A DNA stretch of 8,051 nt from NCBI GenBank assembly GCA_023145185.1, contig JAGLEG010000035.1:1-8051 (forward strand), written 5' to 3'. A program made the translations under genes and the position numbers. The first letter of the stretch is position 1. Every line of letters starts with the position of its first letter. The notes below the pieces were generated by a model. The model had not been told where the DNA came from. It saw only the letters and a list, made by a program, of their open reading frames with translations, and ran no database searches. Of the stretch, positions 1 through 6,728 are shown one piece after another. Origin of the DNA: Thermoplasmata archaeon (GTDB lineage: Archaea; Thermoplasmatota; Penumbrarchaeia; Penumbrarchaeales; Penumbrarchaeaceae).

Positions 1-1
1 T

Positions 2-985
2 GGATTCGATATCATTCTTCATAATAAAACAGTGGGAACCGGTGAAGAATTCATTATTTGGACCATACCGAACGATAATATCGGACTTAGCGAAGTTAGA
101 GCCGAATATTGGTTTGATGAGGATATAACCCGTGTGAATATGGTTCACGGAAATGAGAATAATTATGAATATCGCATTGAGATCCCAATAGATTCGATAA
201 TTCCCTTCAATTACAAGATATTATTAACTGATATATCCGGAAACTCAAATTCTTCTGAGGTTTTCTCTGCTAGTGTAATTGATATTATCCCTCCCTCAAT
301 TGAACCGATATCAAATCAAACCGTGAAAGTGGGAGAGATGGTAGATATAACTGCCATCGTTGATGACAATATTGGGATTGAGAGAATCGTATGGTTTAAT
401 AATCCGGTTACACCAACGACAACACAATCCCAAGAAAAAATAATTGGAATAGTTGAATACTCCGGTACCTACCAAATCGTGGTTGATGTATATGATGAAG
501 AAGGGAATTCAAATTCTACGACATTTTACCTATTTGTCGAAGAAGTCAGCAAAGAATCAAGTAACCTGAAGGATCAGACTTGGTTGATACTCCTGTTCAT
601 AATTCTCTTGCTTGTTGCAGTGATCATTATCATTTCACTTGTCGTAGTTATGAAATTAAATAAAAAGAAAGAGGATGAAAGCAGATTAGTGGAAAAGGGG
701 GAATTTGGAAGATCGACTCCACAGCCCCCCATACAACAACCGTCTGCTCCAGATTATCCACGCTTAAACGCTAAGGATGAACCTATCAGATCTCAACCAT
801 CTTCGAAAGGTACAATTGGATTAATTGGCCCGATGCCCACAGCTCCATCACCCGTTCGAACACAATTAAATTACACTCCTCCAAAGGAGAAAAAGAGTTC
901 AACTCCCTTTGATCGAAAACAGACATTGAAAGGCGAATTCACTCCAATACCATCAAATCTGCTTAATCCCAAGAGGGATGATTGA
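2..985 (+). CDS. 3' part of a single-pass surface protein with Ig-like repeats and proline-rich cytoplasmic tail
   Basis: The reading frame is open to the left edge with no stop, so the gene starts outside the window. The GTG at base 32 is not a credible start, because the frame already encodes a good beta-strand segment before it. Two Ig-like/fibronectin-like modules are visible, the first to about base 280 and the second about bases 290-545. Each has a D-N-I-G motif and ends in a D-x-x-G-N-S-N-S strand, and the linker has the I-I-P-P-S-I pattern common in archaeal surface repeats. A long hydrophobic helix (about bases 578-652) is followed by basic residues K-L-N-K-K-K, giving an outside-to-inside topology. 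The remaining roughly 110 residues are a polar, Pro/Ser/Gln-rich cytoplasmic tail, probably disordered. No enzyme motif is visible. An adhesin or sensor-like surface protein is the likely role, but the ligand is unknown. The gene is much more AT-rich than everything to its right. Confidence 0.9.
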   Translation, partial: GFDIILHNKTVGTGEEFIIWTIPNDNIGLSEVRAEYWFDEDITRVNMVHGNENNYEYRIEIPIDSIIPFNYKILLTDISGNSNSSEVFSASVIDIIPPSIEPISNQTVKVGEMVDITAIVDDNIGIERIVWFNNPVTPTTTQSQEKIIGIVEYSGTYQIVVDVYDEEGNSNSTTFYLFVEEVSKESSNLKDQTWLILLFIILLLVAVIIIISLVVVMKLNKKKEDESRLVEKGEFGRSTPQPPIQQPSAPDYPRLNAKDEPIRSQPSSKGTIGLIGPMPTAPSPVRTQLNYTPPKEKKSSTPFDRKQTLKGEFTPIPSNLLNPKRDD

Positions 986-1021
986 TCTAAGCCTTGAAAG
1001 TGTGTCCTCACTGATACGTTC

Positions 1022-1052
1022 TTATTTTTTTCGCCTATTGTAAATGGCGAAA
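1022..1052 (+). terminator. T-tract with overlapping palindrome, probable terminator of the left gene
   Basis: A run of seven T (1025-1031) lies about 40 bases after the stop of the left gene. It overlaps a perfect 7-base inverted repeat, TTTCGCC (1029-1035) and GGCGAAA (1046-1052), with a 10-base loop. Archaeal termination is driven mainly by T-tracts, so the T run is the main evidence and the hairpin is secondary. On the opposite strand the same element gives a stem followed by a T-poor tail, so it is oriented for the + gene. Confidence 0.45.
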
Positions 1053-1079
1053 CCAAGCAAGGTAAGAATTCTGATTGTG

Positions 1080-1084
1080 AAAAA
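1080..1084 (-). terminator. Short T-tract after the giant gene
   Basis: Five A on the + strand read as TTTTT on the - strand, 16 bases beyond the stop of the 1529-residue gene. It is a weak candidate for the operon's termination point. A second stretch further on (the palindrome at 1029-1052) could also contribute. Confidence 0.25.
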
Positions 1085-1099
1085 CCAACCTGGAGAATA

Positions 1100-4000
1100 T
1101 CATTCGGACCATATCGTAGCCTTTAAAAGCCACAGCTCACAGCTAACTCCGGGGGACACATCGTAGAAAAACGATACGAGGGCCAACGGGGGCTCCAGGA
1201 CCACCACCCCCGCAGAGACCTTCCACGGGCCCACGTCCATTCCCATAAGACTCAACGGAAGCGCCAGGTTGAACCTTCCGACGATGCCCAGGTTGAGAGA
1301 GTCGGGAAGCTGTGCGGAGTCCGGAACCATCTTCGCGATGGCCGAAGGCATCTCCACCTCCGCAAAGAGCCTCATCTCAATATGACAGTATGCAAGGATA
1401 TCCAACGGGAACGAGCCAAGAGAGAATGATCCCTGTGGGTTTCTGATGTTCTCGATCAGGGAGACCACGTTCTCATAAACCCACTGCAGGAACCGCGCGA
1501 ACGCCTCCCCCTCCGCTATGAATGCCAACTGGAACCCCACCCCTGCGGTCCCCGTCCCCGCATTGGACACCTTCAGCTCCAGGAACATCCTCACCTCGAT
1601 GACGAGCTCCCTGATCGCAGATACGACCCTCTCCACGAAGAGCTCGATCCCCCGCTGGACCAGGTGAACGAGGCAGTTGAAGGTCAGCCCGTACAGGGAA
1701 TACGCCTCCTTCCACGCCTCGGAGATGGAGGAGGTCAATATGGAGATTATAAGCGATGAAAGTGAGAACACCCCTCCCCCATTCGCTTCACCTGGCGACC
1801 CCTCTCCCCAGCGGAATACCCCGAAGCCGTCCATGTCCCTTGAGAACCACCTCTCCTCGATACCATCGATCTCCACCTCATCCCAGATCTCCCCGGATGG
1901 TGATCTCAATATCACAACAAGCCCCTCTTTCAGAGATCCTATCCAGTTCAAGATGTTGTCATCGGAGAGGGAGACCATCCCGTACATATCACCGGCCCCC
2001 TGTATCCTCCAGGACCCTACCGCATATCCATTTAGATCCCTTATCTCCAGGGACGATCCGGAGATCCCCAGGGATGTAGGGTTGTAGATCTCAATGGATG
2101 TTACGTTCCCAAAGGCATCGAATCCCACCTCGTTGATATGAGGACCCAGCTCCGTTGGCATCATGTACCGAAGCTGGAAACCGGCATCGATGAAGGCAGA
2201 TATGCCCAGGGGCGGTATCGGGACCTGTGGGGCCATCCCAAGGATGGAGCTGAGGGAGACCTCCAGCGTCCTGAACCTGACGAGCTCCGGGCACTGCACC
2301 GCGATCCTTATCACCTCCGATCCCCTCTTCACCGCCGCCCCTATGCTGATCATGTACGGGTGCTCGTCCATGAGCGGGTCCAGTTCTACATACACGTGAA
2401 CGGGCCCTATCTCGATGTCCATGGTGCAGTTGAAGACGATGGACCCATCGGGTATCCTGTCCAGGGAGATGTGCAGGTACAGGCCAAGGGAATCCATGTT
2501 AAGGTCCATGTCAAGAAGAGCCCCCTCCTCCCCTTTCAGTGCGAATATCTCGGACCGGAGAACGATCTGCGCGCCGCCGATGGCAGTGCTCTCCTCCACC
2601 TCCTTGATACCCAAGACGTCCGCCCCTGCAAGGACGGCAGTGGAAACCCCCTCCTCAACTACACTCCTGATAAGCTCCTTGACGCCCTCCCTTGCGGTCC
2701 GGGACAGGTCCATGGATATGTTGGTCAGGACCCTGCTCACCTCGGCGAGGTCGAGGTCCTTCCCCTCCGCCATATCCACCACAAGCGGTGGGAGCTCCGA
2801 CAGCGAGCTCATGGAACCGCCAAGGAGATCGGTGGAGGAGGACGATATCGTCTCGAGCGCCTTTCTCGCTATCTCACCCGCAGCGTCGAGGGCGTCATCC
2901 AGAAGGGTGGGCCCCTCAGAATATTCGAACCTGTAAAGCGGCCATGAGGTGGCTATCTCAAGGTCAAGATCGAGGGAGATATTCACATTCCACTCCGACC
3001 TGGCAACATCCATCGCAGTTCCCTCAAGCGAGTAGAACAGGCCGTATCCGCCATCAAAATGGACATTCATGTACGATCTGTACCTGGGCTCCACGTGGTA
3101 TATCTCCTGGCTTCTGCTCCCGCCGGAAAATAACACCGAGACCTCCGGCTCCCGCTCCCGGCACATCCAGGTCTCAGCGTATATGACCTCATGATCCACT
3201 TCACCATCATCCCAGGCTGCAGGATAGATCGTCCCATTTCCGGGAGGGGGCATGAAGGTCCTTGTCCCCAGAACCCGAAGTGGGGCTATGGCGCACCTCT
3301 CGATCGAGCGGAGCGTCCCCTCGATCAGCTCGAAAAACAGCGTTTCCATATCCTCCTGCGCCCCCTCCAGCATATCGGCTATCTTCCCGCCGCGGGTCCC
3401 TTGATCGCTCAAACCAAGGATCGTCCTGGTGAGAACGCCCCCTCCGGTGTTGTTCTCTGAAACAGGAGAGAACTCCCTCTCCCTTATGGCATCCAGGGAG
3501 ACCTCCACGGCAGGTCCGATCAGCTCCAGCAGGCCATCAATATCGATCCTATTCACCAGCAGGTCCCGCTCCATGATGCTGTTGACATCCTCCGCCCCAC
3601 CATCAGGGAATATGCACCGATCCCATGGGAGCTTTGACCTTCCGGTGAGCTCCCAGGTCATCTCCGGTATACTGCAACCAGTTAGATAGGAGCTCAACAG
3701 CTCCCCTGACACCCGGTCCAGCTCTCCATCCCTTCCGGTGAATCGCCCATATTCGCCATATATCCAATCGGTCACGTCGGAGCCTATCTCCTCGTCCATG
3801 CCGTCGATCATGGAGAGCAGAGAGGCGTCCTTCATGACGTCCAACGCCTCGGATGTGAACCGCCCCAACACGTCCCTCAAAGGACCCATGGACCCGTTGA
3901 TATATTGGGAGATCGGGGGAAGGTCATCGTCAATGGAGAGGGTGGTATCATTCCATCCCTCATACAGCTCCTCCCAGAGGCCGTCAGCTCCCGAGAGGAT

Positions 4001-5689
4001 ATCAATGGCCCTGTCGGCCGCCCCTCTCAACAACATCTCACCCTCCACCCTGACCCGCTCCTCCTCATCCCTTATCAGCGAGGAGTCCCCGAGAAAGAGG
4101 ACCAGCTGTTTGCGGAAATCCTCATCCTGCATCAGGTCCACGGGATGGAATGAGGGGGCCATAGGGTCCACGATACTCTCGAATTCCACGCTGTAAACGT
4201 CACATCGGTTGGCGTAATAGGTCCCTTCCCTCTCCGGCTCATCGCCCTTGAGGAACACCTGGCCGTTCTCATCCTGGAGATATATCCTGCCCGAGCTGTT
4301 ATCGGTGAGGTGGAGCTCGACGACCGTCGTGTATGACGGGACCTCCACGGCCGGATAGTCGGTGATGGCCTCCCCCTCATAAGAGAAGCCATCGGGAAAG
4401 GAGTCCCTCCTCACCGTGAGGCTTCCCTCTTCCTCGAGCCCAGCTTCAATTAAAGGTCCGATCAGTATCTCATCGGCCGTATCCTCTCCCATCTGGATGA
4501 TATCCTTTCCCAGGATGGTCGATGATGCTGAGTTGATCAGGTTTCCCGCCGCCTTCATGAGGGAGCTCAGGCCCCCCAGCTCCTCCATGAACGTATCGTA
4601 CAGTCCGAAGTAGGAGAGGAGCTTGATCACAAGCTGGTCGATGGCAGAGTAGAGGAGCGGCCGGACCATATCCTCCAGGGAGGGGGGGTTCCCCTCGCTT
4701 CCTATCCCCTCCCCGACCAGCACCAGGGAGGCCGGATCGTAGGCTCCTTCCGCCTTCAGGAGCACATTCTCGAGGTCCATGGCCTCCCCGCCAGCGCCCT
4801 GGGAGGTGGACATATTGCGGGAGAGGTTTCCCAGGAAGGGCGAATCGATATCCCTCAGGTGTCCCTGGACCGTCAGGGTAATGGCGAGCTCCACGTAGGA
4901 TATTATCTCCTCTTGGGTGAGGACCTCCCCGTAGAAGTGGCCTGAAGCGGTATCAAGGCCCCGTCCGTAGCCCATCAGCGCTTTCTGCTGTGCCATTGTG
5001 GACAGGATGTAGTTTGCCGTCCTCTGAAGCTCCCCTCCGGTAAGGGCGTCGTTCACCCGATCTTCCCTGCTCTTGAGGAGGTCGGAGAGGGAGGCCCTCT
5101 CCTCCTGATACGTCACCTCCCTGTTGATCTGCAGGGACCCGTGAGGGTCAGAGATGAGGACCGAACAGGTCACCCCGGTCCTCGTCCCCAGGGACTCGCA
5201 CCGGACACCTTCGTCGGAGGGCCCCGTCCCGTTGGGCCTATCTCCGGAGGTCCATGGGACGGGGGAATCGATGCCCGCAAGGACCGGGAACACCTCTATC
5301 ACCAATTCTCCCATGGAGAACAGGAGGTTATCCGTCGTTGTGTTCAGGTTTTCTAAAAGCACCTCTATCCTGCCGGGAAGGATCCTGGAGATCTCCATCT
5401 CCATGATGGTGTGGAGCCGTCCCTCCCCGCCGTTCAACAGCGTTCTCTCGGAGGCGACGAACGCCTCGTTGTGCGTTATGGCCACGATCTCCTCGATGGA
5501 TATCTCCGCCTCGTCTGCCCGGCCGAACCCGTACCTTACGTTGAGCATCTCCAGGTCCGCCTTTCGCTGTGCCGTATCGATGCTGCCGATGTAAACGATA
5601 TAGAAGGAGGAGATCACCAGAAGCCCTATGGCGAGAAAGGCGAACGCCTCCCTCGCCCTGTTATCCCCGGAGATGCGTGAGGATCTCAT
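1100..5689 (-). CDS. Giant (1529 aa) membrane-anchored surface protein with lamin-tail-like domain, last gene of a pilin-like operon
   Basis: The basic N-terminus and single hydrophobic helix (about residues 15-35) anchor the protein with nearly 1500 residues outside the cell; many N-x-S/T sequons fit this topology. No cleavable signal is obvious. Residues about 40-130 and 200-280 are helical and polar, including an L-M-G-Y-G motif near 240 followed by a V-E-L-A-I-T-L-T helix. Residues about 300-800 mix helices and short strands. Residues about 860-920 form an aromatic beta-rich segment, about 920-1030 a long helical, possibly coiled-coil, segment, and about 1040-1180 a beta-rich region. A lamin-tail-like domain occupies 1184-1303, and the last 225 residues are hydrophobic and mixed. 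The ATG at 5689 is preceded by AGGAGGGG with 6 bases from GGAGG to the start, and overlaps the upstream stop by 4 bases. The layout and the motif near 240 recall haloarchaeal DUF7286 proteins, from memory only. No catalytic motif is seen. A structural or adhesive component of a pilus-like system is inferred. Confidence 0.92.
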   Translation of the reverse strand: MRSSRISGDNRAREAFAFLAIGLLVISSFYIVYIGSIDTAQRKADLEMLNVRYGFGRADEAEISIEEIVAITHNEAFVASERTLLNGGEGRLHTIMEMEISRILPGRIEVLLENLNTTTDNLLFSMGELVIEVFPVLAGIDSPVPWTSGDRPNGTGPSDEGVRCESLGTRTGVTCSVLISDPHGSLQINREVTYQEERASLSDLLKSREDRVNDALTGGELQRTANYILSTMAQQKALMGYGRGLDTASGHFYGEVLTQEEIISYVELAITLTVQGHLRDIDSPFLGNLSRNMSTSQGAGGEAMDLENVLLKAEGAYDPASLVLVGEGIGSEGNPPSLEDMVRPLLYSAIDQLVIKLLSYFGLYDTFMEELGGLSSLMKAAGNLINSASSTILGKDIIQMGEDTADEILIGPLIEAGLEEEGSLTVRRDSFPDGFSYEGEAITDYPAVEVPSYTTVVELHLTDNSSGRIYLQDENGQVFLKGDEPEREGTYYANRCDVYSVEFESIVDPMAPSFHPVDLMQDEDFRKQLVLFLGDSSLIRDEEERVRVEGEMLLRGAADRAIDILSGADGLWEELYEGWNDTTLSIDDDLPPISQYINGSMGPLRDVLGRFTSEALDVMKDASLLSMIDGMDEEIGSDVTDWIYGEYGRFTGRDGELDRVSGELLSSYLTGCSIPEMTWELTGRSKLPWDRCIFPDGGAEDVNSIMERDLLVNRIDIDGLLELIGPAVEVSLDAIREREFSPVSENNTGGGVLTRTILGLSDQGTRGGKIADMLEGAQEDMETLFFELIEGTLRSIERCAIAPLRVLGTRTFMPPPGNGTIYPAAWDDGEVDHEVIYAETWMCREREPEVSVLFSGGSRSQEIYHVEPRYRSYMNVHFDGGYGLFYSLEGTAMDVARSEWNVNISLDLDLEIATSWPLYRFEYSEGPTLLDDALDAAGEIARKALETISSSSTDLLGGSMSSLSELPPLVVDMAEGKDLDLAEVSRVLTNISMDLSRTAREGVKELIRSVVEEGVSTAVLAGADVLGIKEVEESTAIGGAQIVLRSEIFALKGEEGALLDMDLNMDSLGLYLHISLDRIPDGSIVFNCTMDIEIGPVHVYVELDPLMDEHPYMISIGAAVKRGSEVIRIAVQCPELVRFRTLEVSLSSILGMAPQVPIPPLGISAFIDAGFQLRYMMPTELGPHINEVGFDAFGNVTSIEIYNPTSLGISGSSLEIRDLNGYAVGSWRIQGAGDMYGMVSLSDDNILNWIGSLKEGLVVILRSPSGEIWDEVEIDGIEERWFSRDMDGFGVFRWGEGSPGEANGGGVFSLSSLIISILTSSISEAWKEAYSLYGLTFNCLVHLVQRGIELFVERVVSAIRELVIEVRMFLELKVSNAGTGTAGVGFQLAFIAEGEAFARFLQWVYENVVSLIENIRNPQGSFSLGSFPLDILAYCHIEMRLFAEVEMPSAIAKMVPDSAQLPDSLNLGIVGRFNLALPLSLMGMDVGPWKVSAGVVVLEPPLALVSFFYDVSPGVSCELWLLKATIWSE
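1781..2140 (-). other. Lamin-tail-like (LTD) domain within the giant protein
   Basis: Residues 1184-1303 of the 1529-residue protein follow the order of motifs seen in prokaryotic lamin-tail domains. It opens with H-I-N-E-V, followed by E-I-Y-N-P-T at 1200-1205 and a G-S-S-L-E-I-R-D-L strand. A central strand V-V-I-L-R-S-P-S-G-E-I-W-D-E-V follows, and the domain closes with S-R-D-M-D-G-F-G then G-S-P-G-E-A-N-G. Known LTDs read I-N-E-x, E-x-x-N-P, S-x-G-x-x-x-D-x-V, R-x-x-D-G-x-G and T-P-G-x-x-N in that order. In bacteria and archaea these small Ig-fold modules occur in exported proteins, often beside nucleases or adhesive repeats, and are thought to mediate binding. The ligand here is unknown. 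Confidence 0.75.
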
Positions 5690-6165
5690 AGCGCCCCTCC
5701 TACATCGTAGTTGAACGACCCCCTCTCAAGAGGTAGATATACCCTGATGTGGACGGACCCCGGCAACACCGTGCCGGATACGACATGGGGCGTGAGGACC
5801 GGGTCGGGGAGATCGCGCTCGGAGGAGATGGATATCAGAACGTCGATCCCGTCTGGACGGTATGGGTGAAGGCATTCCATCGCGTGAACGAGATTGGGGT
5901 CCTCGCCTTCCGATATCGTCAGGCCCTGCTCTCTCAACAGGACCCATACGGTCCCATTGAATTGGCCGTTTACCTGTGAGAGGGACTCCTTGATGCAGAA
6001 GGCCATATTTCCCGCCTGGACGCATCTGAGCTGGAATGTCCCGGTATCTATCTGCTCGCCCACCCCTCCATCATGGGCGAAGGAGAACAGAAGCGAGGCG
6101 CCCAGTATCAGCATTACCATTGATATGGCGGTCTCCATCCCCCTGTCGTCCAGGACCTTTCTCAT
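5686..6165 (-). CDS. Pilin-like small membrane protein (159 aa), middle gene of the operon
   Basis: The N-terminus has basic and acidic residues (M-R-K-V-L-D-D-R-G) followed directly by a hydrophobic helix at about residues 12-29. This is the layout of archaeal class III signal peptides, and cleavage by a prepilin peptidase after R8-G9 is plausible, with a Glu at the second position of the mature chain. The remaining 125 residues look like a small beta-rich extracellular head with two cysteines in an R-C-V-Q and an E-C-L-H context (a third in F-C-I-K). The start ATG overlaps the upstream TGA by 4 bases and has GAGGGGGG 6 bases before it; its own stop overlaps the giant gene's ATG the same way. 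It is reminiscent of the short haloarchaeal DUF7284-type partners, from memory. A minor pilin or assembly partner of the giant protein is the best inference. Confidence 0.88.
   Translation of the reverse strand: MRKVLDDRGMETAISMVMLILGASLLFSFAHDGGVGEQIDTGTFQLRCVQAGNMAFCIKESLSQVNGQFNGTVWVLLREQGLTISEGEDPNLVHAMECLHPYRPDGIDVLISISSERDLPDPVLTPHVVSGTVLPGSVHIRVYLPLERGSFNYDVGGAL
5694..5701 (-). promoter_or_regulatory. Strong ribosome binding site of the giant gene
   Basis: On the - strand this reads AGGAGGGG, with the GGAGG core 6 bases before the ATG at 5689. It lies inside the last codons of the 159-residue gene, fixes the start of the giant gene, and supports independent reinitiation at the ATGA overlap. 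Confidence 0.7.
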
Positions 6166-6608
6166 GATCGGCCCCCCTCAAGGTATCCGGGCACAGGTCC
6201 CTCGTCGGTCTGGATCAACACGGTCAGGCCGTGGAGCATCATCGTTCCTTCGGGTATGGGGTCGGTTCCAAGGAGCCTACCATCCTGGAACCACACCGAT
6301 AGATCGCCGCTTTCCCATGTTATCGACACGTAGATGTCTCCCTCCAGCCCCAGAACGGCCGAAGGACGATCTCCCGAGCTGATGGATATCAGCAGTGACT
6401 CCTCCGGTATCGAGTCGTCGTCCTCCTCCCACCCCCTCCAGTCCCTTATGATCTCAAGCTCCTCACCGGTAAGGGAGGCCACCGGTCTTTCATCCCCTAT
6501 AAGTTCCCCTGCCAGGGCCGATCCCAGCCCCAGGACTATGCAAATGGACAGCCCAAAGGCTAGCAGGTCACCTACGGGGGAAACGGATCCTTCGTTCCCA
6601 ACCCTCAT
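6162..6608 (-). CDS. Pilin-like small membrane protein (148 aa), first gene of the operon
   Basis: I place the start at the ATG at 6608, giving M-R-V-G-N-E-G-S-V-S-P-V-G followed by a hydrophobic helix (about residues 10-33). The S-V-S-P-V-G segment entering the helix closely recalls the V-S-P-V-I-G of archaeal type IV pilins. An upstream in-frame extension would need a TTG start and adds 28 residues that do not look like a signal sequence. The rest is an acidic, probably extracellular, beta-rich head with an E-E-D-D-D stretch near residue 66 and no cysteines. There is no clear ribosome site before the ATG, so a leaderless or very short-leader transcript is likely; a T-rich CTTTTCTA at about 6631-6638 is at a suitable distance for a TATA-like element. 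Its TGA overlaps the next ATG. No enzyme motif is seen. A pilin-like subunit is inferred. Confidence 0.85.
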   Translation of the reverse strand: MRVGNEGSVSPVGDLLAFGLSICIVLGLGSALAGELIGDERPVASLTGEELEIIRDWRGWEEDDDSIPEESLLISISSGDRPSAVLGLEGDIYVSITWESGDLSVWFQDGRLLGTDPIPEGTMMLHGLTVLIQTDEGPVPGYLEGGRS

Positions 6609-6728
6609 CGACAGTAGAAGGCATTGGGAGTAGAAAAGGGTTTTCGTCCCTCCCTGATCCGAGGGACAATAGGTACGTTTAATATGGGTCAATCCAATTT
6701 AAGCCGGACCAAAGACGGGGGGTCACCC
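6609..6728. promoter_or_regulatory. Divergent promoter region between the pilin-like operon and the PGF-CTERM gene
   Basis: This 120-base spacer separates two genes reading away from each other. For the right-hand gene, TTTAATAT at 6678-6685 is a good TATA-like box: transcription would start near 6706-6710, giving a leader of about 20 bases that contains the G-rich ribosome site GGGGGG (about 6717-6722) before the ATG. A second AT-rich core, AATTTAA at 6696-6702, would instead give an almost leaderless transcript. For the left operon the T-rich element around 6631-6638 is closest. The 6678-6685 box read in reverse would give a leader of roughly 45 bases. No operator repeat is evident. Confidence 0.5.

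Noticed and set aside
32..34. GTG at base 32 as the start of the left gene
   Set aside because: The frame continues unbroken to the window edge with good beta-strand sequence, and there is no signal peptide after the GTG.
2138..2947. Long open frame on the + strand (269 codons) inside the giant gene
   Set aside because: It is antisense to a gene with clear protein character, its translation is His/Arg/Pro/Gly-rich low-quality sequence with no domain, and G+C-rich coding DNA commonly leaves such shadows.
6609..6692. Upstream extension of the first pilin-like gene to a TTG at 6692
   Set aside because: The added 28 residues have no signal character and would push the hydrophobic helix away from the N-terminus, unlike pilin-like proteins.
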